Positions 1 to 8,553 of a stretch of DNA of 64,000 nucleotides are shown here, in pieces. The DNA comes from CAYOHP01 sp964403795 [NCBI: uncultured bacterium]. Lineage in GTDB: Bacteria > Muiribacteriota > UBA6191 > CAZXTJ01. Each line of letters starts with the position of its first letter. Position 1 is the first letter of the stretch. The position numbers and the translations under genes are program-made. The stretch spans positions 11,598 through 75,597 of the forward strand of contig CAYOHP010000007.1 in the NCBI GenBank assembly GCA_964403795.1. The letters are read 5' to 3'. A model generated the notes under the pieces. It was not told the DNA's origin and searched no databases. It worked only from the letters and a program-made list of their open reading frames with translations.

Positions 1-888
1 GTCGAGGCGCTGCGCAGGGTCGGCAAGCGCATGGCGATCCACCGCGATCCGGCTGCGGGCGAAGGCGCCGGGAACCTGGCCGGGTCGGGGGTGTGGGCCT
101 TCCTCCAACCCATGGCCGGGAACGGGCAGACCACCCTGGCGGTTTCGCTGGCCCGCGAGCTGGTCCGCCACGGCAGGCGGGTGGTGGTCGTCGACCTCGA
201 CCCCTTCTTCGGGGACCTCGGGTTCTACCTGGGGATGGGGGAACGCTTGCCCCACATCGGGGACCTGATCCGCTCCGGGAAGCTCGAGCACGAGCCGACC
301 ATCGAGGCGCATCTGGTGGTGCATCCCAGCGGGATCCGGGTGCTCCTGCCGCCCGAGGACTCGGCCGAGGCCTTCGTGTGCGAACCGGATCGGGTGATCG
401 AAGTGGTGCGGGCCCTGGGCCGGGTGGCGGACTACATCCTCCTCGACATGCCCGCCGGGGTGCCCCAGCAGTACTTCCCGCTCCTCGACGAGGCGCGGTT
501 CCTCTTCCTCTCGTGCAACGGGAAGCTCGCCTCCTTCAAGAACCTCCGCAAGATGGTGCGGCTGCTCCAGCGGATCGGACACCAGGGGAATGCGCTCCTG
601 CCGGTCCTCACCGGATACCGGAGCAACGAGGCCCCGCTGGCCGAGTACCAGGAACTCCTCGCCCGCATGGGCGTCTCCCTGGGGCAGGTCTTCCCCTACG
701 ACTGGATGGGAACCCGCAAGGCGATCCGCCGGGGAGTCGCCCTCAACGACATCGACCCCGAGAGCGAGTGGGCCGCGTCCATCCGCGAGTTCCTGGTGAA
801 GCTCCTGGGGCTGCCGGTCCCGGAGCGGCGCCAGTCCCTGGGCCAGCGGGCCCGTCGCTTCCTGGGGCGACTCGTGTCTACCCCTTGA
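1..888 (+). CDS. CpaE/TadZ-like ATPase-fold protein with degenerate P-loop, 5' end outside window
   Basis: The reading frame is open from base 1, so the gene probably starts upstream; the first in-window ATG is at 31. The fold is MinD/ParA/CpaE-like: a P-loop region, a switch-like VVVVDLDPFFGDLGF segment typical of CpaE (which stores pilus-system localisation functions at the pole), and YILLDMPAG in the Walker B position. Counting from the ATG at 31, the P-loop reads MAGNGQTT at residues 28-35, where the family has KGGxGKTT, so both lysines are missing. CpaE/TadZ proteins of Tad pilus systems often have an N-terminal receiver-like domain, which would lie outside the window; variant P-loops also occur in that family. 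The gene converges on and overlaps by 11 nt the lipoprotein gene on the other strand. ATP hydrolysis is doubtful; the family call is moderately sure, the pilus role is inferred. Confidence 0.7.
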   Translation, partial: VEALRRVGKRMAIHRDPAAGEGAGNLAGSGVWAFLQPMAGNGQTTLAVSLARELVRHGRRVVVVDLDPFFGDLGFYLGMGERLPHIGDLIRSGKLEHEPTIEAHLVVHPSGIRVLLPPEDSAEAFVCEPDRVIEVVRALGRVADYILLDMPAGVPQQYFPLLDEARFLFLSCNGKLASFKNLRKMVRLLQRIGHQGNALLPVLTGYRSNEAPLAEYQELLARMGVSLGQVFPYDWMGTRKAIRRGVALNDIDPESEWAASIREFLVKLLGLPVPERRQSLGQRARRFLGRLVSTP

Positions 889-2119
889 CCCCGATCATGA
901 TCTCCTGGGCCGAGGGGTCGCCGGCCCCGATGGCGACGAAGGCGTCGCTGCCGCTGCGCAGGTGACCGACGAGAGTCGTGCCGTCCACCGCGAAGCGCCC
1001 GTCGGCCTGGACCGCCAGGCTGCCCGAGAGGGTGGTCCTGACCGGGATCCCGAACCCACCGAGGTCGAACGGCGGGGGAAGTCCGAGTCCGGTGCCGCCG
1101 AGCGAGTTCAGCAGCACATCGAGGCTGGCCGAGCCGGAGTCCGAGACCGTGAGCGAGCCCTGGAGGACGAACCGGTCGAGGAGCGCGGGTCCGGGCCCGC
1201 TGGAGAGGCGCAGGCTCACCATCTGGTACCGGCCGGCCGCGGCGGCCAGGTCGAAGCTCCCCGTGCTCGGGATCAGGACCATGAGCTGCTGGCGGCCCGG
1301 CGTGGTCCGGTCGGTGAGGAGGAGGATTCCGCCCCCGGCACCGATCCTGCCTCCCATCGACAAGGGGTAGGTGACGTCGGCGAGGGTCAGGGTGAGGCTC
1401 CCGTCCGCCTGCACCGTGTAGCCGCCCCGGCAGGTGCCACAGGCCGGCCCGGGTAGGCCCTGCCCGAGGACGTTGCCGGCGGTCACTGCCAGGTCGAAGT
1501 TCCCGTCGCCCAGGAAGCGGATCCTGCCGGCGACCGCGCCGACCCCGGTGGGATTCCCGGGAGCGCCCGAGGGAGCCTGGACGAAGAGGGTGGCGAAACC
1601 GTAGTCGGCGGCGAGGGAGGCGGTGGTGAAGCCGCTCGCCTGGGTCGCCATCATCACCATGAGTTCGTGGCGCCCCTGGGTGAGGGTGGAGGCGCCGAGC
1701 GCCAATGCGTTCCCGGGGAGCAAGGCGCCCCGGGTGCCGTCGAGGACCCCGAGACGGTCCGGGGCCAGGAAGTAGGAGGAACTGCCCGCGCCCACGGGCT
1801 CCGGGCCGAAGCCCCCGCAGCTCTCGTTCACGAAGCCGGCTCCCGCCGGGAGGGAGAAGCCTCCGGCGCCGTCGGCGGAGAGCGTCCGGAAATGGGAATA
1901 CAGGGCCAGGGTCCCGTCGACCCTGCCGCCGCAGCTGCCCGCGGCCTGTGACGCCAGACCCAATCGGGCCAGGGCGAAACTCCCGATCAGCAGGGAGTTC
2001 AGGTTCCCGGCCCCGCCTCCACCTCCGCCGCCGCTGCAGCTCTGGATCGCGAGCAGGGCGGGGAGCGCCAGCGCCAGGAGGGCCGCGTCGGCACCGCGGG
2101 GGGGACGCCGGGGACTCAC
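878..2119 (-). CDS. Predicted lipoprotein of unknown function, beta-rich
   Basis: A 413-residue protein. The start is a GTG at 2119 that overlaps the stop of the upstream gene (GTGA, 2116-2119), which places a hydrophobic signal peptide at the N-terminus ending in a lipobox-like LAIQSC followed by a run of glycines. The mature part is rich in Gly, Ser, Leu and Thr and shows recurring segments such as GRHELMVMM and GRQQLMVLI, and TLALYSHF, SLTLTLADV and SLAVQADG, suggesting a repeated beta-strand unit; no catalytic motif is visible. It is presumably co-translated with the 258-residue lipoprotein upstream and exported to the envelope. I do not recognise the family. A longer reading frame extends upstream of 2119 but it would run through the neighbouring lipoprotein gene and is not credible. 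Confidence 0.72.
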   Translation of the reverse strand: MSPRRPPRGADAALLALALPALLAIQSCSGGGGGGGAGNLNSLLIGSFALARLGLASQAAGSCGGRVDGTLALYSHFRTLSADGAGGFSLPAGAGFVNESCGGFGPEPVGAGSSSYFLAPDRLGVLDGTRGALLPGNALALGASTLTQGRHELMVMMATQASGFTTASLAADYGFATLFVQAPSGAPGNPTGVGAVAGRIRFLGDGNFDLAVTAGNVLGQGLPGPACGTCRGGYTVQADGSLTLTLADVTYPLSMGGRIGAGGGILLLTDRTTPGRQQLMVLIPSTGSFDLAAAAGRYQMVSLRLSSGPGPALLDRFVLQGSLTVSDSGSASLDVLLNSLGGTGLGLPPPFDLGGFGIPVRTTLSGSLAVQADGRFAVDGTTLVGHLRSGSDAFVAIGAGDPSAQEIMIGVKG

Positions 2120-2892
2120 CGCCGTTCCTCCAGGAAGAAGAAGCCGAACCGGGGATCCCGCTGGAGGGGGTGGGTGTCCTCCCCGAGGTCGTGGTCGGCC
2201 GCGAACTCCTGGAGGGGCTTGGGCGAGAGGCAAGCATGGATCAGGCCGCCGCCACCCGGGTGCTCTTCGCTGATCACCGCCAGCGGACCGGCCCGCTCCA
2301 GGCGACGCATCAGGCGGACGTTCACCCAGGGCGAGCCGTCGGGGTCGCTCGCCCAGGCGGGATGCACCTCGTGGAGCAGCTGAACGCTCCGGTCCATGGC
2401 CCCGTGCAGGCGGGCCTGGGCCGACCCGTCCCGGGGAGGGGCCCCCTGGAGCTTCTCGAAGAGCTCGCGGAAGAGCCGCTCGTAGTGGGAGGCCTGGCCG
2501 GGATTGCGCTCCCGGGCGTAGCTCCGGGCCAGCAGGTAGTAGAGGCGGAGGCGGAGTTCGGTCTCCCCCTCGGGCAGGCTGTCGAGGAGCTGCTCGGCCG
2601 AGGCGATGGCGAAGGTGTGCTCGCCCGCCAGGTAGTCGGCTTCCAGCGCCTCCAGGCGGGCCGCGATCCCGGGCGCCACGCCCTTCAGGTCGACCAGGCT
2701 GGTAGGTGCCCGATGCCCGGATCCGGAGGCCACGGTCGGGGTCGGGGAAGGCGAGGGGGAGGGGCTCGCTTCCGGGGTGGGTTCCCGGGTCGGCGGAGGT
2801 GGTCCGGGCCGAGGCTCGCGTCCGCACCCGGCCGCCAGGGCCAGGAACGGGAGCAGGGCCAAGCCCGGGAGGCGGGTCAGGCGGTCGGGCAC
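2116..2892 (-). CDS. Predicted lipoprotein with helical-repeat body
   Basis: A 258-residue protein starting with GTG. The N-terminus is a textbook lipoprotein signal with lipobox LALAAGC, followed by a Pro/Ser/Thr-rich spacer (PSPSPSPTPT) that likely tethers the domain away from the membrane. The body is alpha-helical and TPR-like (for example LYYLLARSYARERNPGQASHYERLF). It ends with FFFLEERR. No Shine-Dalgarno is seen before the GTG, but a TAGAGT hexamer lies only six bases upstream, so the message may be leaderless. It is the first gene of a two-gene unit with the 413-residue lipoprotein. Function unknown. Confidence 0.75.
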   Translation of the reverse strand: MPDRLTRLPGLALLPFLALAAGCGREPRPGPPPPTREPTPEASPSPSPSPTPTVASGSGHRAPTSLVDLKGVAPGIAARLEALEADYLAGEHTFAIASAEQLLDSLPEGETELRLRLYYLLARSYARERNPGQASHYERLFRELFEKLQGAPPRDGSAQARLHGAMDRSVQLLHEVHPAWASDPDGSPWVNVRLMRRLERAGPLAVISEEHPGGGGLIHACLSPKPLQEFAADHDLGEDTHPLQRDPRFGFFFLEERR

Positions 2893-2898
2893 GGGAAC

Positions 2899-2904
2899 AC
2901 TCTA
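2899..2904 (-). promoter_or_regulatory. Candidate -10 element for a leaderless transcript
   Basis: The minus strand reads TAGAGT, six bases before the GTG of the 258-residue lipoprotein gene. No convincing -35 is present at 16-18 bases. The spacing would put the transcription start on or next to the start codon. Weak on its own; it is listed because several other first genes here show the same arrangement. Confidence 0.3.
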
Positions 2905-3121
2905 GCAGTCCCGAGAGACCGTGAACCTGTCCCCGCCGGGCTTCAAGCGCCCCATCATCCCCGCCTGCGGCAGCGCTCTCCTCGCGGGCAGGGTCCGCTG
3001 CCCGCTTCGTCGAGCGCCTGGCATGCGGGGCGCTGGGTCGCTCTCGGGCCTACGCCGGGGACAGGTTCACAGTCTCTGAGGTCCGGTCCGGGGTCGGACC
3101 GTGGTAGATTCCGGGGGCCGC

Positions 3122-3205
3122 GCCCAAGTGGTGGAATCGGTAGACGCGACGGATTCAAAATCCGTTGTCCTCACGGACGTGCCGGTTCGAGTCCGGCCTT
3201 GGGCA
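3122..3205 (+). tRNA. tRNA-Leu(CAA)
   Basis: The acceptor stem GCCCAAG (3122-3128) pairs with CTTGGGC (3198-3204), with A as the discriminator base. The anticodon stem ACGGA/TCCGT encloses the loop TTCAAAA, giving anticodon CAA (reads UUG leucine codons). A long variable arm GTCC-TCAC-GGAC marks a class II tRNA, and the T arm GCCGG-TTCGAGT-CCGGC is canonical. The CCA end is not encoded, so it would be added by the tRNA nucleotidyltransferase. A TAGATT hexamer at 3105-3110 could be its -10 element. Confidence 0.96.
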
Positions 3206-3437
3206 GCTTCCCCCGTGCCGCGCCCCTCCTCGGACTGCCCGGGACCGTGGCGGTCCACGACTCCTTCGAGTTCCCCGAGTCCCGGGCCAGGGAATCACCG
3301 CACGGGAGGAAGGCAGGGAGCGCACACCCGCGGGGCTTGCCATGTGCTCCGGCTCCCGCTATCTTCCCGTGCTCCCGCGAGTCGCCCTCGCGCCGAGCCC
3401 CCGGACGGTTCCCGGGGTCGACGCCCGAGGAGACCAC

Positions 3438-4952
3438 GTGACCCCCACCGCCCGCCGATGGCTCGCCGGCTTCCTGGCCGCCGGGACGCTGTTCCCGGCC
3501 CTGGCTCTCGCCGAGGGTCGGGGGACGCGCTTTGCAGCCTTCCACCAGACCCGACCCGAGAAGGCGATCGTGCGCGTGGAGGCCGGGGTCGCGGAGCTCG
3601 AGTCCCTTGGGTTCGACCTGGCCCGCCACGGCAGCGAGCTGCCCGGGGAACCGGTCGACGTGGTGGCCTCCCCCGACGACCGGGAGCGCCTCACCCGCCT
3701 GGGTTTCCGCTGGAGCGAGGGACCCCGACCGGTCCCCGGTCCCGGTCCCGAGGGCGACTGGTCCGACCTCGCCGGGGCGATGGCCCGCCTCGAGGAGCTG
3801 GTGGCGGCGAACCCCGACCTGCTGGCCAGCTTCGAGGTCGGACGCTCGATCCAGGGACGTCCGATCGTGGGGGTGCGGGCCTCGACCTCGCCCGGGGCCG
3901 CCGATCCGGATCGACCCAAGGTGTCCTTCAACGGCAACCACCACGCCCGGGAGGTGATGACCGTCGAGGTCTGCCTCGACATCCTCGGTGAGCTGGTGCG
4001 TCGCTACCGGGAGGGCGACCCTTCGGCGGTCCGCTGGCTCTCGGAGCTCGAGATCTACGTCACCCCGGTGGTGAACCCCGACGGCTACGCCTTCGTGTTC
4101 TCCGACGACGACTGGTGGAGGAAGAACCGGCGACCGAACGCCAACGGGTCCTACGGGGTCGACCTCAACCGGAACTACCCCTATGCCTGGGGCGCCAACA
4201 ACTCGGGATCCTCGGGTTCGCCCTGGTCGGAGACCTACCGGGGCAGCGGGCCCGCCAGCGAACCGGAGGTGGCGGCCATGGTGGCCTTGGCCCGGGAGCT
4301 GCGCCCGGTCTTCAACCTCTCGTTCCACAGCTACAGCGAGGTGCTCCTCTACCCCTATGGGTACGAGGAGGCGAAGAACCCGGTCGGCGACGTGATGGAG
4401 GACCTCTCCACCCAGATCGCCTCCCGCATGACCCGCGACTCGGGCCAGGGGCACTTCGACAAGCGCTCCCGCCTCTACCCGGTTAACGGTCTCGACCGGG
4501 ACTGGTACTACTTCGAGCTCGGTACCTACAGCTTCGTGCCCGAGATCTCGAGCTCCGACCAGGGCTTCCACCCGCCCCATTCCTGGGTGGCTCCCACGGT
4601 TTCGGGCCTCCGGGCGGCCTGGGCCTTCGTGCTGGAGCGGACGCTCGGGTCCGGGATCCGGGGCACGGTGCGCTCGGCGGCCACCGGGGAGACCGTGGCG
4701 GTGGGCAAGGCCACCCTCGACGAGGTCCAGTGGCGAAATGGCGAGCCCCTCTCGCTCTCGGCCCGGGGGGACTTCCACAAACTGGTGGCACCCGGGACCT
4801 ACCGGCTCCGGGTGGAGGCCGCCGGGTACCAGCCCTGGTCGGGCGAGGTCACCGTCGGCGAGGGTCTCGTCCGACTCGGGATCGAGCTGGCTCCCGTGTC
4901 GCCCGCGGCTCCGGCGCTGGTCCCGGTCCGCCCGGTCCCGGCTGCCCCGTAG
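3438..4952 (+). CDS. Secreted zinc carboxypeptidase, M14 family, with C-terminal regulatory-like domain
   Basis: A 504-residue exported metallocarboxypeptidase. The GTG start at 3438 has a GAGGAG site just upstream and begins a signal peptide (LAGFLAAGTLFPALALA). The M14 zinc site is complete: HARE supplies His169 and Glu172, and His297 in LSFHSYSE is the third ligand. DLNRNY (Asn244, Arg245) matches the substrate-carboxylate binding pair, and Glu369 in FVPEI is the expected catalytic glutamate. Residues from about 405 onward (GIRGTVRSAATGETV) form a carboxypeptidase regulatory-like beta-sandwich, followed by a Pro/Val-rich tail. It should remove C-terminal residues from peptides in the periplasm or outside the cell. 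The frame extends upstream into the tRNA gene, so earlier starts are excluded. Confidence 0.92.
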   Translation: MTPTARRWLAGFLAAGTLFPALALAEGRGTRFAAFHQTRPEKAIVRVEAGVAELESLGFDLARHGSELPGEPVDVVASPDDRERLTRLGFRWSEGPRPVPGPGPEGDWSDLAGAMARLEELVAANPDLLASFEVGRSIQGRPIVGVRASTSPGAADPDRPKVSFNGNHHAREVMTVEVCLDILGELVRRYREGDPSAVRWLSELEIYVTPVVNPDGYAFVFSDDDWWRKNRRPNANGSYGVDLNRNYPYAWGANNSGSSGSPWSETYRGSGPASEPEVAAMVALARELRPVFNLSFHSYSEVLLYPYGYEEAKNPVGDVMEDLSTQIASRMTRDSGQGHFDKRSRLYPVNGLDRDWYYFELGTYSFVPEISSSDQGFHPPHSWVAPTVSGLRAAWAFVLERTLGSGIRGTVRSAATGETVAVGKATLDEVQWRNGEPLSLSARGDFHKLVAPGTYRLRVEAAGYQPWSGEVTVGEGLVRLGIELAPVSPAAPALVPVRPVPAAP

Positions 4953-5043
4953 GACGGGTTCCCACCGCTTCGCATCGATCCCGTCCGGTGGCGCGGCTCG
5001 GCCCGGGATGCGGGTCGTGCTACCCTCTCCCCAGGGTGGTGCG

Positions 5044-6486
5044 ATGAGACCGACGGGTGTCCGGCGCCCCATGCGCCGACCGTGGCAGGCCTTGCTCCTG
5101 GCCGCCGGCATGCTCTGCGTCCAGGGGTGCGGCTTCGGCTGGCTCTACATGAAGATCGGTGATTCGAAGCGGATCGCCGGCGTGAAGATGCTGTCCTACG
5201 ACACCCGGTCGAACCGCTTCCAGGTGGCCCAGAAGGCCTTCCTGTCGGCGATCTCCTACTACAAGGACGCCATCCTCTACGACGACGTGACCAACCCGTC
5301 CGTCTACCACAAGCTCGGCTTCTGCTACATGATGCTCTCGCCGGGCGATCGCCTCGAGCTCTGGGAGATCCGCAGCGACACCTTCAAGTCGTTCCTGAGC
5401 GGGCTCGACACCATCCGCAAGCTCGCCGACCAGCGCAAGAAGACCCCCGCCATCGTGGCCCTCGAGCAGGAGGTCCGGACCGAGCTGCAGCTCACCGAGG
5501 ACGTGCTCGGCACCACCAAGTTCGACGAGAACAAGGAGGAGGGCGGGACCAACGATTCGGCGTTCACCGACGAGGACTACGCCCGCTGCCACGCCGGGCT
5601 CGGCCAGATGGCCTTCCTCGACGCCATCTCCCAGCGCAGCGAGAAGAACTACAAGGTCGCCCTCTTCCACTTCAAGCTGGCGGAGCGGGCTTCCAAGCGC
5701 CGGCGGAAGGCCGAGTCCGGGGGCAAGACCTTCCTCGACTCGGTCATGGACTTCTTCAACCTGCAGGAGATCTTCGAGGACATCCCCTACGTGGTGGAGG
5801 TCGCCAAGATCCACAACTACCTGGGCCTCGCCTACCGCAAGCGGGGAGAGACCAAGCTGCAGAACTACCACTTCCAGCTGGCCCGGGAGAACCTGGACCA
5901 GGCCCTCGAGCAGTTCCCCAACGACGTGCGGGTGCTCTCGGAGCGGGCCCGGCTCTCCTTCTACCAGGGCGAGTTCGAGAAGGCGCTCTCGGACATCGAG
6001 AAGGTGGTCCGGGAGACCGAGTTCTACGCCGACAAGCGCGAGTTCATGCTGCTGATGGGCGAGATCTACAACGAGATGGGGCGCTACGACGACGCCCTGC
6101 AGGCCTTCCAGTGGATCCTCGACCGGGAGGAGTTCGCCCAGGAACCCCTGATCGGCAGGGCCCGGGCGTTCGCCGCCAAGAAGGACCGGAACTCGGCCTC
6201 GGCCGACCTGGCGACCCTGATGAAGGGCGAGGAGAAGAACCCGTTCCTGTTCCGGCAGGCCGGCGACACCTATGCCATCCTGGGGGACCGGCGGACCGCC
6301 GCCGAGATGTACCTGAAGGCCTACTACCTCGACCAGGAGGACATCGAACTGGTGTTCCTCCTCGGCAAGCTCTACCTCGAGCTCAACGAGACCCAGCAGG
6401 GCAAGGACCTCCTGAACAAGGTGGTCCAGATCAACCCGACCTCCGACTTCGCCGCCAAGGCCAAGCAGCTCCTCGGCAGTCGGTGA
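5044..6486 (+). CDS. TPR-repeat lipoprotein
   Basis: A 480-residue protein. The ATG at 5044 gives a signal peptide with lipobox CVQGC; a second ATG nine codons on is possible. The mature protein is almost entirely helical. Early residues carry a long basic/acidic helical segment (KADESG-like, around residues 210-240), and the second half shows clear tetratricopeptide repeats such as LGLAYRKRGET, LMGEIYNEMGRYDDALQAF and LLGKLYLELNETQQGKDLL. TPR lipoproteins typically scaffold envelope complexes; no partner can be named. A TACCCT hexamer at 5021-5026 may be its -10. The three Fn3 lipoproteins follow after 84 bases. Confidence 0.85.
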   Translation: MRPTGVRRPMRRPWQALLLAAGMLCVQGCGFGWLYMKIGDSKRIAGVKMLSYDTRSNRFQVAQKAFLSAISYYKDAILYDDVTNPSVYHKLGFCYMMLSPGDRLELWEIRSDTFKSFLSGLDTIRKLADQRKKTPAIVALEQEVRTELQLTEDVLGTTKFDENKEEGGTNDSAFTDEDYARCHAGLGQMAFLDAISQRSEKNYKVALFHFKLAERASKRRRKAESGGKTFLDSVMDFFNLQEIFEDIPYVVEVAKIHNYLGLAYRKRGETKLQNYHFQLARENLDQALEQFPNDVRVLSERARLSFYQGEFEKALSDIEKVVRETEFYADKREFMLLMGEIYNEMGRYDDALQAFQWILDREEFAQEPLIGRARAFAAKKDRNSASADLATLMKGEEKNPFLFRQAGDTYAILGDRRTAAEMYLKAYYLDQEDIELVFLLGKLYLELNETQQGKDLLNKVVQINPTSDFAAKAKQLLGSR

Positions 6487-6534
6487 GTCCGGCGGGCGAA
6501 CCCCCGCCCCCACTCCCGAACTCAGTTCCTCCCT

Positions 6535-6553
6535 CGATCCTGCCGAAGGATCG
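6535..6553 (+). terminator. Short perfect hairpin before the Fn3 lipoprotein array
   Basis: CGATCCT (6535-6541) and AGGATCG (6547-6553) form a 7-bp stem with the loop GCCGA. There is no following T-run. It lies between the TPR lipoprotein stop and the GGGGAGG ribosome-binding site of the next gene, so it could attenuate read-through or be incidental. Confidence 0.25.
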
Positions 6554-6570
6554 TACGAAGGGGAGGATCC

Positions 6571-8553
6571 GTGTCCCGGATTCGTTCTGCCTGCGGCAAG
6601 ACGCGGGGTGCCCTGACCGGCCTGGTGATGGCGGCGGCGCTCGGCGCGGTCGGCTGCGGGGGCGACGACACCACCGTCTCGATCGCCGACCTGCGCCAAC
6701 CCTCCCCGGTCCGGAACCTCCGGGCCCTGTCCGGGGACCGCCGGATCCGCCTGGTCTGGGACGCACCTTCCGAGGGGGACATCCTCGGCTACCACGTGCT
6801 CCGGGCGACCTCCTCGACCGGGCCCTTCGAGAAAGTGGGGGCCACCGGGACGGTCGGCTCCCCCTTCTTCCAGGACCTGGGACCGGACCTGAACTCGGAC
6901 GGGATCCCGGACGGCCTGATCAACGGCCAGCGATACTTCTATAAGATCTCGCCCTTCGACCGGCGCGCCCGCGAGCCCCAGGTGGACCAGAACCCGACCG
7001 TCAGCGGCGTCCCGGGCTCCCTGCCCCAGGGGGTCAACGACCTCTCCATCACCCGGGTCCGGGCCTACGGCGGCAATCGGCGGGTCATCCTCACCTGGGA
7101 CCTGAACCGGGACACCCAGGTCTTCGGCTACAACGTCTACCGCTCGCGGGTCGCCGCCGGTGCCGGGGCCCTGGACCTGGTGGCGCTGATCCCCCAGGGC
7201 GTGAACCACTACGTCGACCAGGGCCTGGGCAACGACCAGGACTTCCGCTACCAGATCGCCCCGGTGACCCGGGAACTGCTGGAGGGTCGCCGCACCCAGT
7301 CCCGGATCGTCCGTACCACCAACGGGGATGCCACCATCCCCAAGTTCCCGGGCCACGACCTGGCCACCGGCCCGGTCCAGGTGGTCTCGGTGTCGACCTC
7401 CGGCGTGACCCTCTCCTGGGGGCGCCCCACCGAGAACACCGACGGCACCCTGCTCGGCGTCAACGGCACCCCCGACGACCTGGTCCAGGGCGGCTACATC
7501 GTCTACCGGTCCCGGAAGTCGGATGGGCGCTACGCCCCGGTCGGGATCCTGGAGGGTGCCGGGAACGAGCTGGCGTACACCTTCACCGACCCCCAGGGCA
7601 CCACCGCCGACTTCTACACGGTGCGGGCCTTCGACGCCTCGGGCAACCTCTCGGCCCAGGGACGCCGGGTCAACGCCGGACCGGCCCCGGTGGTCCCCGA
7701 CGTGATCCGCGGGGTCGACGCCTTCGCCTCGACCAGCCTGGGGCAGATCCTGGTCCAGTGGATCCTGGAGCCGACCGCCACGGCCGGCTACCGGGTCTAC
7801 CGGAGCGAGGAACTCGATCGGGCCTACCGTCCGGTCTCCGGGGTCCTGCCCCCGGCGGTGAACTTCTTCACCGATTCGTCGACCGACCTGACCGTGGGGC
7901 GGACCTTCTTCTACCGGGTCGCCGGGGTGGCGCTCGATCCCTCCGGCGGGGTGGTCGAGGGCAACGCCTCGGTCTCGGCCCCCGCTGTCCCGGGTCCGAG
8001 CGACGGGGTCTTCTACCTCGAGGCCGAGAATGCCACGGTGATCGCGGCCTCGGCCGGGGCCGACTTCGATGCGGTGGCGCGCCAGGGCTTCCCGGCACCC
8101 TTCTCCGCTCGCGGCGTACTGGCCATCGACCCCAGCGCCGCGGCCGCCCCCGGGGTCTCCTTCCTCACCCTCCAATGGTCCAAGGAGATCGATGCCTCGG
8201 GTGGGGCGGGGGGCGTGCGGACCTACGACGTCTATGTGGTCTCGATCCGCAACTCCTCGGCCGGGATCTTCGACCTCCAGCTGCGGGAAGCCATCCAGGA
8301 CAACCCCGTGGGATCCAGCGGGGCCTTCCTCTCGGCCCAGGGCAAGGACTTCTTCAGCTCCCAGTTCGGCTTCCCGCCGGTGCCCACCATCGAGTTCCTG
8401 GGCCAGGTCCGGTTCGGCGACAACGACGCGCTGGGGGGCAACCCGACCAACGAGAACCTGAACCTGACCCTGGTCTACCAGGGCGCCAATCCCGGGATCG
8501 CGGCCGGCAACGGCGAACTCTTCCTCGATGCGGTGATCCTGGTCCGGCGATGA
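6571..8553 (+). CDS. Fn3-like repeat lipoprotein, first of three tandem paralogues
   Basis: A 660-residue lipoprotein with a GTG start behind a strong GGGGAGG site. The lipobox is LGAVGC. Four fibronectin-type-III-like modules follow, each recognisable by the pattern xxxLxWDxxxxxDxxGYxVYRS (for example RIRLVWDAP then ILGYHVLRA; VILTWDLN then FGYNVYRS; VTLSWGRP then GGYIVYRS; ILVQWILEP then AGYRVYRS). About 190 C-terminal residues form a separate domain beginning FYLEAENA, reminiscent of the opening strand of CBM6-type carbohydrate-binding modules, and ending FLDAVILVRR. The neighbouring two genes share the whole architecture. A role in surface adhesion or glycan binding is an inference. Confidence 0.85.
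   Translation: MSRIRSACGKTRGALTGLVMAAALGAVGCGGDDTTVSIADLRQPSPVRNLRALSGDRRIRLVWDAPSEGDILGYHVLRATSSTGPFEKVGATGTVGSPFFQDLGPDLNSDGIPDGLINGQRYFYKISPFDRRAREPQVDQNPTVSGVPGSLPQGVNDLSITRVRAYGGNRRVILTWDLNRDTQVFGYNVYRSRVAAGAGALDLVALIPQGVNHYVDQGLGNDQDFRYQIAPVTRELLEGRRTQSRIVRTTNGDATIPKFPGHDLATGPVQVVSVSTSGVTLSWGRPTENTDGTLLGVNGTPDDLVQGGYIVYRSRKSDGRYAPVGILEGAGNELAYTFTDPQGTTADFYTVRAFDASGNLSAQGRRVNAGPAPVVPDVIRGVDAFASTSLGQILVQWILEPTATAGYRVYRSEELDRAYRPVSGVLPPAVNFFTDSSTDLTVGRTFFYRVAGVALDPSGGVVEGNASVSAPAVPGPSDGVFYLEAENATVIAASAGADFDAVARQGFPAPFSARGVLAIDPSAAAAPGVSFLTLQWSKEIDASGGAGGVRTYDVYVVSIRNSSAGIFDLQLREAIQDNPVGSSGAFLSAQGKDFFSSQFGFPPVPTIEFLGQVRFGDNDALGGNPTNENLNLTLVYQGANPGIAAGNGELFLDAVILVRR

Noticed and set aside
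2120-2827. An upstream extension of the 413-residue lipoprotein
   Set aside because: It runs through the neighbouring lipoprotein gene in another frame and puts the lipobox deep inside the chain.
3165-3437. An upstream extension of the M14 carboxypeptidase
   Set aside because: It would begin inside the tRNA-Leu gene and bury the signal peptide.
5020-8175. A 1051-codon minus-strand reading frame
   Set aside because: It is antisense to the TPR lipoprotein and the first Fn3 lipoprotein; its composition is Gly/Val/Asp-rich with no recognisable domain.
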